Source: Pseudomonas palleroniana
GTDB lineage: Bacteria; Pseudomonadota; Gammaproteobacteria; Pseudomonadales; Pseudomonadaceae
Length of the DNA: 64,000 bases
Direction: 5' to 3'
Assembly: GCF_003031675.1 (NCBI RefSeq)
Contig: NZ_PYWX01000049.1
Span: 1-64,000, forward strand
Numbering within the stretch: the first letter of the stretch is position 1; every line of letters begins with the position of its first letter. The position numbers were made by a program, and so were the translations under genes. The notes beneath the pieces were generated by a model that saw only the letters and a list, made by a program, of their open reading frames with translations, did no database searches and was not told where the DNA came from. Of this stretch, positions 33,370 to 41,845 are shown one piece after another.

Positions 33370-34872
33370 TCAGCGCACGTTCAGGCTGAATCCTACCCGC
33401 GTCAGCCACTCCGCTTCCTGGGCGAAATCCGCCTGGGTCAACTGGTTTTCATCCAGCCAGCCTTTGGGGAATACCACGTCGAGGCTGTCGCCGTTGGCCC
33501 TCAGGGTCACTTGAGGCATTTCCTGGGTGCCACGGATGTGGTGGAACAGGATCGCAAAGCGCAGCAGCGCACACAGGCGTATCAGCTTGATGCCGTCGTC
33601 GCCGAATTCGGCAAACTTGTCCTTGGGAATATTGCGGCGGTGGCCGCGCACCAGGAGGGCGAGCATCTGCTGGTCTTCCCGCGAGAAGCCTGCGAGGTCG
33701 GAGTGCTCGATCAGGTAGGCGCCGTGCTTGTGGTAATGATAGTGGGCGATGTCCAGGCCCACTTCATGCACCTTGGCGGCCCAGCCGAGCAACTCGCGCC
33801 ATACGCCGTCTTCCAGGTCCCAATCCGCGGCCACCTGGTCGAACGCATGCAAAGCCTTGCGCTCCACGCGAATCGCTTGTTCCAGGTCGACGTGGTAGCG
33901 CTCCATCAGCGAGCTGAGGGTACGCTCACGCACGTCCTCATGGTGATGGCGCCCCAACAGGTCATAGAGCACGCCTTCGCGCAGGGCGCCATCGCAGTGG
34001 TCCATGCGTTGCAGTTCGAGGGCGTCGAAGATCGCTTCGAGAATCGCAAGGCCGGCCGGGAAGATGGTGCGACGGTCGGGCTTGATGCCATCGAAGTCGA
34101 TTTTCTCGGCATCGCCCAGCTTGAACAATTTGCGCTTGAGCCACGCCAGCCCTTCGGCGTTGACCTCGCCGGTGCCATGGCCGCCGGCTTTCAAGGCCAG
34201 GCCGATGGCGCGGATGGTGCCGGACGAGCCGATGGCCTCATCCCAGGTCAGGCGGTGCAGGGCGTGCTCGATGCTCATGATCTCCAACCGTGCCGCCGTG
34301 TAGGCCTGGGCGTAGCGCGCCGGGGTGATCTTGCCGTCCTTGAAATAACGCTGGGTGTAACTGACGCAACCCATCTGCAGGCTTTCACGCAGCAGTGGTT
34401 CGAAGCGCTGGCCGATGATGAACTCGGTACTGCCGCCGCCGATGTCCGCCACCAGGCGTTTGCCCGGAGTGTCGGCCAGGGTGTGGGAAACGCCGAGGTA
34501 GATCAGGCGGGCTTCTTCACGGCCGGAGATGACTTCTACCGGGTGCCCGAGGATTTCTTCGGCGCGATGGATGAAGTCGTTGCGGTTACGCGCTTCGCGC
34601 AATGCGTTGGTGCCCACGATCCGTACGGAGCCCGGGGGCATTCCGTTGATCAGTTGGGCAAAGCGCTTGAGGCAGTCGAGCCCGCGCTGCATGGATTCTT
34701 CATTGAGTTGACGCTCGTCGTCGATCCCGGCAGCCAGCTGTACTTTTTCGCCGAGCCGCTCAAGGATGCGGATTTCGCCGTTCTGGGCCTTGGCCACGAC
34801 CATGTGAAAGCTGTTGGAGCCCAGGTCGATGGCGGCGATCAGGGACAGATTCTTGGCTTGGGATTGCGGCAT
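33370..34872 (-). CDS. ppx: Exopolyphosphatase
   Basis: The 500-residue enzyme belongs to the Ppx/GppA actin-like ATPase superfamily and hydrolyses terminal phosphates from polyphosphate. The phosphate loops are visible: IAAIDLGSNSFHMVVAKA near the N terminus, GTNALREARN, and LVADIGGGSTEF. The C-terminal half is the HD-like helical domain. I chose the ATG at 34872; another ATG 39 nt upstream is in frame but adds an arginine-rich tail not typical of the family. Convergent with ppk1. Confidence 0.94.
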   Translation of the reverse strand: MPQSQAKNLSLIAAIDLGSNSFHMVVAKAQNGEIRILERLGEKVQLAAGIDDERQLNEESMQRGLDCLKRFAQLINGMPPGSVRIVGTNALREARNRNDFIHRAEEILGHPVEVISGREEARLIYLGVSHTLADTPGKRLVADIGGGSTEFIIGQRFEPLLRESLQMGCVSYTQRYFKDGKITPARYAQAYTAARLEIMSIEHALHRLTWDEAIGSSGTIRAIGLALKAGGHGTGEVNAEGLAWLKRKLFKLGDAEKIDFDGIKPDRRTIFPAGLAILEAIFDALELQRMDHCDGALREGVLYDLLGRHHHEDVRERTLSSLMERYHVDLEQAIRVERKALHAFDQVAADWDLEDGVWRELLGWAAKVHEVGLDIAHYHYHKHGAYLIEHSDLAGFSREDQQMLALLVRGHRRNIPKDKFAEFGDDGIKLIRLCALLRFAILFHHIRGTQEMPQVTLRANGDSLDVVFPKGWLDENQLTQADFAQEAEWLTRVGFSLNVR

Positions 34873-35316
34873 GGTTTGGGGTCTCGGTCGATAACCTTGC
34901 CATCGTGCCACGATCGACCGCTGGCGCCAACGCGTTGTGCTTCGGGAATTTCTCTGAGGCTGTATGTGAGACTTTTTTGTAGGAAATGTAGGTTGTCTTT
35001 CCAGGCTTTTGTAGAAGTGCTTCTGGGGCGGCGTAGGATATTTAACTAGTGTAGGTTTTAAGTCTGATTATGATTTTGCCTACAATCCAAGCGTGCAGTT
35101 TTTATTCCTTATGTTAGTTGAACCTACCGTTGGAGGTTGCCACGCTGACAGTTTCTTTTTACCGCTCCCACAATAATTGAGGTGCCGTCTTATTCTTTAG
35201 TCAACTACCAAGCGGACAGACTGTCACTCGGCAATTTTGCCGTGGTGTTATTTATTTATGGCTTGTCTTGTAAAGAAAAATAAATACACCTGATAACTTT
35301 TTGTGACAGGTTGAAT
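34873..35316. promoter_or_regulatory. Long AT-rich upstream region of the fimbrial operon
   Basis: This 444-nt region, visibly richer in A and T than its neighbours, has no gene. It contains TGTAGG or close variants on the plus strand at about 34978, 34987, 35010, 35032 and 35050, and the opposite orientation (CCTACA, CCTACC) at 35079 and 35123. A perfect palindrome lies at 35229-35242. Spacing and composition suggest regulator binding and possibly MvaT-type silencing, which is inference. The ppx promoter should also be in its left part. Confidence 0.5.
35229..35242. promoter_or_regulatory. Palindrome upstream of the fimbrial operon
   Basis: CGGCAATTTTGCCG is a perfect 14-bp palindrome 75 nt before the first fimbrial gene. 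It fits a dimeric operator; it is too short and lacks a T tract for a convincing terminator. Confidence 0.4.
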
Positions 35317-35973
35317 ATGAAAAAAATTGTTGGATTGACTCTTGGTATCGCTTGCCTGGCCGCAACCCTCAATGCACAGGCTTCCACCACTGCCGAGCTG
35401 ATCGTCAGGGGTACGATCAAACCGGCGGCGTGTAACCTCAGCATGACCGGCGGAGGCATTATCAACTACGGCGAAATTCCTTCGGGTCAACTGCTCCCGA
35501 CGGCATTCAATCCGCTTGCGGAAAGGACTACCCCGCTGACCGTCAGTTGCGGTACCACGCCCGCCAAGTTCGGGCTGAAATTTGTCGACCTGCAGGCCGG
35601 CAGCAAGGTGCCTGGCATCCTGAATGCGCTTGGCGCGGGCTATACCGAGACGCATAACTTTGGCCTGGGCCTTGTGTCTGGCCGCAAGACCGGCGGTTTT
35701 GCCGTCACCCTGAAGGACCTCAGGGCTTCGGCCGTTGTGCTCAACCCCATCATGCGTATCGGCGCCGGTGCCTGGCAGAACAGTGACGGAAAAGTCGCGC
35801 AGTCGCCTACCCAATACTCCTGGCGATCCGGCGTCACTGCCGTTCCCGCTCCGGTCGCACAACTGACCGGGACTATCGCTGTCAGGGCGGTGATCAATAA
35901 AGGCCAGGATCTGGACCTGAGTCGCGACATTACCCTGGATGGGCGCGCGACACTTGAACTGAGCTACATCTAA
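35317..35973 (+). CDS. DUF1120 family fimbrial subunit (probable major subunit)
   Basis: The 218-residue secreted protein has a signal peptide (MKKIVGLTLGIACLAATLNAQAS), then the DUF1120 pattern: TAELIVRGTIKPAACNLSM, a second cysteine in LTVSCGTTPA, and a C-terminal beta-strand alternation ending LELSYI, suited to donor-strand exchange. DUF1120 proteins are pilus-like subunits associated with chaperone-usher loci in Pseudomonas and relatives. The first position in the operon and the hairpin behind it suggest high expression. Cys pairing and assembly are inferred. Confidence 0.82.
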   Translation: MKKIVGLTLGIACLAATLNAQASTTAELIVRGTIKPAACNLSMTGGGIINYGEIPSGQLLPTAFNPLAERTTPLTVSCGTTPAKFGLKFVDLQAGSKVPGILNALGAGYTETHNFGLGLVSGRKTGGFAVTLKDLRASAVVLNPIMRIGAGAWQNSDGKVAQSPTQYSWRSGVTAVPAPVAQLTGTIAVRAVINKGQDLDLSRDITLDGRATLELSYI

Positions 35974-35984
35974 GCGACTGGAAT

Positions 35985-36026
35985 ACAGCCGATCAGGAAA
36001 CTGACTCGTTTCTTGTCGGCTGTTTC
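35985..36026 (+). terminator. Hairpin between the fimbrial subunit and chaperone genes
   Basis: ACAGCCGA (35985-35992) pairs with TCGGCTGT (36016-36023), with an inner GAAAC/GTTTC pairing and TTT behind. It is probably a partial terminator or mRNA-stabilising end that leaves more subunit than chaperone and usher transcript, a common arrangement in fimbrial operons. Confidence 0.6.
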
Positions 36027-36078
36027 TAAGTGGATTTCAGTTTATCAATTGTCACTTCCCTGTCGTGGAGCGTACTGA

Positions 36079-36798
36079 GTGCCCAGACTTTCAGTAATAC
36101 TAAGTTCGTGGTTGTTATATCCAGGGTCTTTCTTTTGTTTTGTGGGTGTTGCAACTGCGGACGGTATGTTGCCGGAAACTACAGTGGTTGTGCTTTATGA
36201 AGCGCAGGGCGAAGCCACGATCAATATAAAAAATACCGATGCGCTGCCGGCGCTGCTGCATTCGGTCATTGAAAACATACCGGAAGATCCTGAGCCGCTA
36301 TTGATTGTTACACCGCCCATTACGCGTGTGGAGGCCGGTGAGACTCAGTTGGTGCGTTTCATCAGTACCCTTGAGGCGCCACTCCAGGCCCAGCGGCTGA
36401 AGCGAGTGACCTTCGAGGGGATTCCCCAGGCACGTGCGGCGGGTGGTGCGACCATTGGTATCACCCTGCGGCAGAATTTACCGCTGATCCTGCATCCGCG
36501 AGACCTGCCGGTACATCAAACTCCTTGGGAACTGCTGAAGTGGGTACAGGCGGGGGAGCGCCTCACCGTTCACAACGACAGCCTTTATGTGGTGCGCCTT
36601 GCGCCGGAGGTGCAATTACTGCCACGAAGGTCTGCGGCTACTTTGCCACGGACCTACATTTTGCCGGGTGAAACCCTGACGGTGAGGGTTGACGGCGGGC
36701 TGGAGGGCTTGACTGAGGTCGAGATTCAACCGGCCACGGTCTATGGGTTTTCGGCGGACAGCTATCGGGCCCTTATCAATGTCAGTGGGGTTGATTGA
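36079..36798 (+). CDS. Periplasmic fimbrial chaperone
   Basis: This 239-residue PapD-like chaperone starts at a GTG and has a hydrophobic N-terminal signal region (about 1-27). The immunoglobulin-like domains show PPITRVEAGETQLVRFI, the conserved VTFEGIP segment, and a variant of the usual subunit-binding region (VHNDSLYVVRL), with PGETLTVRV in domain 2. It should bind unfolded subunits and deliver them to the usher. The gene lies 105 nt after the subunit and 3 nt before the usher. Confidence 0.88.
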   Translation: MPRLSVILSSWLLYPGSFFCFVGVATADGMLPETTVVVLYEAQGEATINIKNTDALPALLHSVIENIPEDPEPLLIVTPPITRVEAGETQLVRFISTLEAPLQAQRLKRVTFEGIPQARAAGGATIGITLRQNLPLILHPRDLPVHQTPWELLKWVQAGERLTVHNDSLYVVRLAPEVQLLPRRSAATLPRTYILPGETLTVRVDGGLEGLTEVEIQPATVYGFSADSYRALINVSGVD

Positions 36799-36801
36799 CC
36801 C

Positions 36802-39297
36802 ATGACATCGAGTAACAGACTTGTCGCATCGTTATGGCCCAGGCGACCCAGCCTGTTTGTGGGGGTTGCGACGCTATGGAGCTTGCCCGGCCTCGTCCCC
36901 GCACTGGAGCTGGGGGAAGGTTTCGACTTGGCGGCGCTGACCACGCACGGTATTGATCCGAAGGTTTCCGACTACTTTCGCAGTGCCGCGCGTTTTCGCG
37001 AAGGTGTGCATGTGGTGGGATTGCGGATCAATGGAAACCCGCTTGGGTTGGTGGATGCGCAGTTCGACGCACAAGGGCAGCTGTGTTTTACCCCGGGCTT
37101 GCTGGATAAAGCCGGCCTGGTGAAGCCCGCCGGTCTTGTCCGTGAAGGCGGCGCCTCGAGTGCGGCCTGCCATGATTTCCTTGGCGCCTTCCCGACGACG
37201 ATGGTGCGGCTTCGGCCCGGCAGCAATGAAGTGGCGCTGGTGGTACCCACTCAATCACTGCGTGAGCCGCAATGGGAGGCCGCAGACTTTTCCCGAGGTG
37301 GCGCCGCGGCGTTGTTCAACTATGACGTGCAGGGGTTTGACAGCCGCTCGCGCAGCGGGCCGAGCCGATTCGTTTCGGCCTATACCGAGGCAGGTTTCAA
37401 CTTGGGCGATTGGATTGTTCGCAGTCGTCAATTCTATGTATCCGACAACGGGAACGCCCGAACCGAGCATCTCTATGCTTACGCTCAGCGGGACATCGCT
37501 GCACTGCAGTCGACTTTCCAGGCCGGCCAGATTTCCACGAATAATCCGCTGTTTGGCGGTATCCAGTTATCGGGTGTGCAGTTTTCTCCTGATGGCCAGT
37601 CGCGAGCGCCGGCAGGCAGCAACAACGCCGTGGTGGAGGGGCTGGCTCAAAGCCAATCGCGAATTGAGGTGCGTCAGTCGGGCGTCTTGATCCACAGCAC
37701 GCTGGTGCCTGAAGGGCCTTTCAGGCTTACGGGCTTGCCTCTGCTCAACGGTACCAGCGACCTGGAGGTCAGCGTCATCGATGTGCGTGGCGCCAAGCGC
37801 AACTTCGTGGTGCCCGCGGCCTCTTTCGCGGGAGCTGCCCCGGCTGCGCCCGGTTACTATTTTTCCCTCGGCAAGATACGGGATAACACGCTGGATGAGG
37901 CGCCATCGCCCGTCGTCGCCATGGGCAGTGGCACTTGGGGTTTGGGGCGCGATTCGTCAGCCGGGTTCGGTGTGTTGGGCACCGCTGAATACGGGGCGGC
38001 CGGCGGTACGCTGAGCAGTGTATTTTTCCAGCGGGTTTCCGTCGGGGCACGTCATAACCTGTCCCGGGACAGTCGCAACGCGGTATCCGGCTCGCGCAGC
38101 AGCGTCACCGTAAGCAGCCCGGTGGCCGCCAACGTTGATCTCAACCTCAGTTCGACCCAGCAGACCCGGGGTTACCGCGAGGTCGTTGAAGCGGGCCGCC
38201 GAACCACGGCCGATGAGCTGGGGTCGCGCTTCAAGCATCAGTACACGGCGGGTGTGAGCTGGGTTGAACCTACGTTGGGAGTGTTCTCCCTGGGCTATAC
38301 CCGCAGTGCTCAATTTGACGGGCAAACCGCCGAGCATGTGTTTGCTGCCTGGAACAAGTCGTTCCGCTACGCCGATGTGGCATTGGTCGCTGATTCACAG
38401 GTGGGTGGCTCTCAGTCCCGCCATGACGCCGGGCGCGATGACCGCCGCCGTGAGCGTGACCTGGACAATGACTTGTCCGTGCGACTGCAGGTCAGCATGC
38501 CCCTGGGTGGCGAGCGCCGTGTAAACAGTTACGTCAGCCGACGTGGGAATCAGGCCCGTGCCGGCACTGCGTTCAGTGAGCGGATCAATGACTACGTGCG
38601 TTACGAGGTGGGCACCGAGCGTGACCTCAGTAATCGGGAGCAGTCGGTTCGTGGCCAGGTGGACCTGACGCCCCGTTATACCCGACTTGGCCTGGGGGTC
38701 AGCCGAGATGCCCAGGGCAGTAGCTATACAGGGCAGTTGCAAGGGGGCGTCGTGGCCCACGCCGGCGGGCTGACATTCTCGCCTTACACCGTGCAGGACA
38801 CGTTTGGGATCGCCTCGGTGGGTGACATCGGCGCTGCAAGAATCGACACCCCGCAGGGGCCGGTGTGGACCGATTTCAAAGGGCAGGCGGTGATCCCTGG
38901 CTTGCCCGCGTACACCAGCAGCCGTCTTGAAGTTCAGACCCGGTCCTTGCCCAAGCGTGTTGACTTGAAGAACGGCACCCAGGTGCTCGCGGCCGGGCGA
39001 GGGTCGGTCAATACCGTGGCGTTCGAGGTGGTCAAAGTGCGCCGCGTCCTGCTGACTGCCAGTGACTCACAAGGTCGACCTCTGCCCCAGGGTGCTGCGG
39101 TCTTCGACAAGCACAATCGTTTTCTGACCAGTGTGGTGGGAGAGGGCATGATTTTCCTGAACGACCTTAACGATGCGCAAGATTTGCGAGTTTCCTTGTC
39201 GGACTCTTCCTCGTGTGTGTTGGACCTTGCCGTAAATGCCCAGCCCGACAATGACAAGTTCTACGAGACAGCCTCGGCGGTGTGCCATGGCCGTTAA
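36802..39297 (+). CDS. Fimbrial outer-membrane usher
   Basis: The 831-residue usher has an N-terminal periplasmic domain (FDLAALTTHGIDPKVSDYF, VVGLRINGNPLG), a long beta barrel with a plug (about 140-680), and a C-terminal domain with the paired cysteines near the end (SSCVLDLAV and AVCHGR). It is near the family's usual length. It exports and assembles subunits at the outer membrane. The last 11 nt overlap the downstream minor subunit start. Confidence 0.92.
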   Translation: MTSSNRLVASLWPRRPSLFVGVATLWSLPGLVPALELGEGFDLAALTTHGIDPKVSDYFRSAARFREGVHVVGLRINGNPLGLVDAQFDAQGQLCFTPGLLDKAGLVKPAGLVREGGASSAACHDFLGAFPTTMVRLRPGSNEVALVVPTQSLREPQWEAADFSRGGAAALFNYDVQGFDSRSRSGPSRFVSAYTEAGFNLGDWIVRSRQFYVSDNGNARTEHLYAYAQRDIAALQSTFQAGQISTNNPLFGGIQLSGVQFSPDGQSRAPAGSNNAVVEGLAQSQSRIEVRQSGVLIHSTLVPEGPFRLTGLPLLNGTSDLEVSVIDVRGAKRNFVVPAASFAGAAPAAPGYYFSLGKIRDNTLDEAPSPVVAMGSGTWGLGRDSSAGFGVLGTAEYGAAGGTLSSVFFQRVSVGARHNLSRDSRNAVSGSRSSVTVSSPVAANVDLNLSSTQQTRGYREVVEAGRRTTADELGSRFKHQYTAGVSWVEPTLGVFSLGYTRSAQFDGQTAEHVFAAWNKSFRYADVALVADSQVGGSQSRHDAGRDDRRRERDLDNDLSVRLQVSMPLGGERRVNSYVSRRGNQARAGTAFSERINDYVRYEVGTERDLSNREQSVRGQVDLTPRYTRLGLGVSRDAQGSSYTGQLQGGVVAHAGGLTFSPYTVQDTFGIASVGDIGAARIDTPQGPVWTDFKGQAVIPGLPAYTSSRLEVQTRSLPKRVDLKNGTQVLAAGRGSVNTVAFEVVKVRRVLLTASDSQGRPLPQGAAVFDKHNRFLTSVVGEGMIFLNDLNDAQDLRVSLSDSSSCVLDLAVNAQPDNDKFYETASAVCHGR

Positions 39298-39820
39298 GCT
39301 GAAATGCATGGGGCTTGCACTGTTCTGCACGGTATCGGTGGCCCAGGGCGTTCGGGCAGAAAACTGTCGGCTCTCGCTGAGCCAGTCGCGCATCGACTAT
39401 GGCGTTGTTCATCGCGAGGCGTTGCGCGAAAGCCCGACGGTGACGCTCGGTTCGCGCACGCTGCACTTGAGCGTGCTGTGTGCAGAGCCTTCGGCCATCG
39501 CGTTGCGATTCACTGGCGCGGCAGATGGGCGAGGTTTCCGGTTCGGGCAACAGGGGCGCCTGCGGCTGAGTCTCAAGCATGCCCTGATGGACGGGCGCGC
39601 CGTCGATTGGGGGCTGGCACACCTGCCCGGTGAGGCCTCTCGCGGGCAGTTGTTACCGGGCCAGGTCCTGATGGCACGAGCATTGGGCAAAAGGCTGACG
39701 GCCCAGGTCGATGTCGACACTGACCTGCCTGCCGATGCCTTTGAGGTGCGCTATCAGACGGTACTGGAAAGCCAGGGCAATTTCGAACTGGTCAGTCCGG
39801 CTGTTCCACTGAACCGATGA
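39287..39820 (+). CDS. DUF1120-like minor fimbrial subunit
   Basis: The 177-residue secreted protein has a signal peptide (about 1-25, ending GVRAE), then NCRLSLSQSRIDYGVV and LHLSVLCAEPSAIAL, the two-cysteine pattern of the DUF1120 subunits; the C terminus is beta-rich. As the last gene, overlapping the usher by 11 nt, it may be a tip or anchor subunit (inference). Its 3' end overlaps the stop of the convergent ABC ATPase gene by 29 nt, an unusually tight boundary. Confidence 0.8.
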   Translation: MAVKLKCMGLALFCTVSVAQGVRAENCRLSLSQSRIDYGVVHREALRESPTVTLGSRTLHLSVLCAEPSAIALRFTGAADGRGFRFGQQGRLRLSLKHALMDGRAVDWGLAHLPGEASRGQLLPGQVLMARALGKRLTAQVDVDTDLPADAFEVRYQTVLESQGNFELVSPAVPLNR

Positions 39821-40529
39821 AATTGGCGAACTCCGGGGTTTGCGGGTTGGCAAACAACAACTTGGGATCGCCCACTTCATGCACCTTGCCCTGGTGCATG
39901 AACACCAGCTTGTCGCCGACTTCCCGGGCAAAGCGCATTTCGTGGGTCACCATGATCAAGGTCATGCCGTCCTTGGCCAGTTGGCGCACGACGCTGAGTA
40001 CTTCATTGACCAGCTCCGGGTCGAGGGCCGAGGTGATCTCATCACACAGCAACACTTTGGGCGACATGGCCAGGGCACGGGCAATCGCTACTCGCTGTTG
40101 TTGGCCGCCAGAGAGGCGATCGGGGAATGCGTCGAATTTTTCCCCAAGGCCGACCCGCTCCAGCATCTGGCGGGCCAGTTGTGCCGCCTTGGCCTTGGGC
40201 ACTTTCTGCACCACCTGGGGGGCCAGCATCACATTCTCACCGACCGTCAGGTGCGGGAACAGGTTGAATTGCTGAAACACCATGCCGACTTTCTGTCGCA
40301 GGCTGCGCAGGTCGGCGCGGGCGGCGTCCAGGTACTCGCCATCGACTTCGATCACGCCATCGTTAATGGACTCCAGACCATTGAGGGTGCGCAGCAGGGT
40401 GGATTTACCCGAGCCGCTGCGGCCGATGATGGCTACCACTTGGCCTTCATCCACCGTCAGGTCGATGCCCTTGAGTACATGATGGTCGCCGTAATACTTA
40501 TGCAGGGCGGAAATTCTAAGCAGAGGCAT
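39792..40529 (-). CDS. Polar amino-acid ABC transporter, ATP-binding subunit
   Basis: The 245-residue ATPase has Walker A GRSGSGKST, signature LSGGQQQRVAIARAL and Walker B LLCDEITSALDPE, where Ile replaces the usual Pro of DEPTSALDPE. It is of the GlnQ/HisP type. The ATG at 40529 has GGAG upstream. It overlaps the permease gene by 14 nt and is last in the binding protein-permease-permease-ATPase operon. Confidence 0.93.
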   Translation of the reverse strand: MPLLRISALHKYYGDHHVLKGIDLTVDEGQVVAIIGRSGSGKSTLLRTLNGLESINDGVIEVDGEYLDAARADLRSLRQKVGMVFQQFNLFPHLTVGENVMLAPQVVQKVPKAKAAQLARQMLERVGLGEKFDAFPDRLSGGQQQRVAIARALAMSPKVLLCDEITSALDPELVNEVLSVVRQLAKDGMTLIMVTHEMRFAREVGDKLVFMHQGKVHEVGDPKLLFANPQTPEFANFIGSVEQPD

Positions 40530-41166
40530 GCAGTCTCCTTTCCAGGTAGCGCGCACTGAGGGACAAGGGGTAGCAGAGCAAAAAGTAACCAAGGGCCACC
40601 AGGCCATAGACCATGAAGGGCTCGAAGGTGGCGTTGGCGAGCATGCCGCCGGTCTTGGTCAATTCGGTGAAGCCGATGATCGAAGTCACGGCGGTGCCTT
40701 TGACCACTTGCACCGAGAAACCCACGGTGGGGGCCACTGCAATGCGCAGGGCCTGGGGCAGAATCACGTAGCGCAGTTGTTCAAGCGGATTCAGCGCCAG
40801 GCTGGCCGACGCTTCCCACTGCCCATGGGCGATGGAGTCGACGCAGCCGCGCCAGATTTCAGCGAGGTAGGCGCTGGTGAACAGGGTCAGGGCAATCGCC
40901 GCCGCCAACCACGGTGAGATATCCACTCCGAGCAGGGCGATGCCGAAAAACACCAGGAACAGCTGCATCAGCAGCGGCGTGCCCTGAAACAGTTCGATGT
41001 AGGTACGGGCGACATTGCGCGGGAAGGCCTTGCGGCTGATACGCATCGTCATGACCAGCAGGCCGATCACGCCGCCGCCGATGAATGCCACCAGCGACAA
41101 TATCAAGGTCCACTGCAGACCGGTGGCCAGGTTGCGCACGATATCCCAGAAGGAAAAGTCACTCAT
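40516..41166 (-). CDS. Polar amino-acid ABC transporter permease (second)
   Basis: The 216-residue inner-membrane permease belongs to the HisMQ family: five membrane helices, YIELFQGTPLLMQLF in the cytoplasmic entry region and the EAA loop (GQWEASASLALNPLEQLRYVILPQAL). It pairs with the other permease to form the channel. The start overlaps the preceding permease gene by 4 nt. Confidence 0.92.
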   Translation of the reverse strand: MSDFSFWDIVRNLATGLQWTLILSLVAFIGGGVIGLLVMTMRISRKAFPRNVARTYIELFQGTPLLMQLFLVFFGIALLGVDISPWLAAAIALTLFTSAYLAEIWRGCVDSIAHGQWEASASLALNPLEQLRYVILPQALRIAVAPTVGFSVQVVKGTAVTSIIGFTELTKTGGMLANATFEPFMVYGLVALGYFLLCYPLSLSARYLERRLHASA

Positions 41167-41831
41167 CGGCTGTTCCTCATCACAAATCGGCGACCGATCC
41201 AGTTGAGCAACTGACGAATCATCAGTGCCATGCACAGGTAGACCAAGGTGGTCAGGGCATAGGTTTCAAAGGCTCGGAAGTTGCGCGACTGGATAAAGTT
41301 GGCGGCAAAGCTGAGTTCCTCCGTGGCGATCTGCGAACACACCGCCGAACCGAGCATCACGATAATGATCTGGCTGCTCAGGGCCGGCCAGACTTTGCCC
41401 AGCGCCGGCAGCAATACCACGTGGCGAAACGCTTCGAAGCGCGTCATTGCCAGCGCGGCGGCGGCTTCCAGTTGCCCGCGAGGAATGGCCTGGATACCGG
41501 CGCGGATGATCTCGGTTGAGTAAGCGCCCAGGTTGATCACCATTGCCAGCACGGCGGCTTGCCACTCGGTGATTTTCAGCCCCAGGGACGGCAGGCCGAA
41601 AAAGATGAAAAACAACTGCACCAGGAACGGCGTGTTGCGGATCAACTCGACATACACACCGAACAGCCAGGCAAATGGCTGAATCTTCCACGCCCGCACC
41701 ACGGCACCGACTGTGCCCAGGGCCACCCCCAGGATTGCGCCGATGGCTGTCAGCTCAAGGGTGAACAAGGCGCCACGCAACAGCAGATCGGTATTGGCCA
41801 GCACCGGCACAAAGTCGAATTGATAGGCCAT
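41163..41831 (-). CDS. Polar amino-acid ABC transporter permease (first)
   Basis: The 222-residue HisMQ-type permease has YVELIRNTPFLVQLFFIFFGLP, the EAA loop (GQLEAAAALAMTRFEAFRHVVLLPAL) and five membrane helices. It follows the binding-protein gene by 14 nt and overlaps the second permease by 4 nt, so the four proteins are made together. Confidence 0.93.
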   Translation of the reverse strand: MAYQFDFVPVLANTDLLLRGALFTLELTAIGAILGVALGTVGAVVRAWKIQPFAWLFGVYVELIRNTPFLVQLFFIFFGLPSLGLKITEWQAAVLAMVINLGAYSTEIIRAGIQAIPRGQLEAAAALAMTRFEAFRHVVLLPALGKVWPALSSQIIIVMLGSAVCSQIATEELSFAANFIQSRNFRAFETYALTTLVYLCMALMIRQLLNWIGRRFVMRNSR

Positions 41832-41845
41832 GGATCAGCTCCGCT

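Noticed and set aside
33358..35049. A 563-codon plus-strand frame opposite ppx.
   Set aside because: Antisense artefact of codon bias; Ppx motifs on the minus strand are complete.
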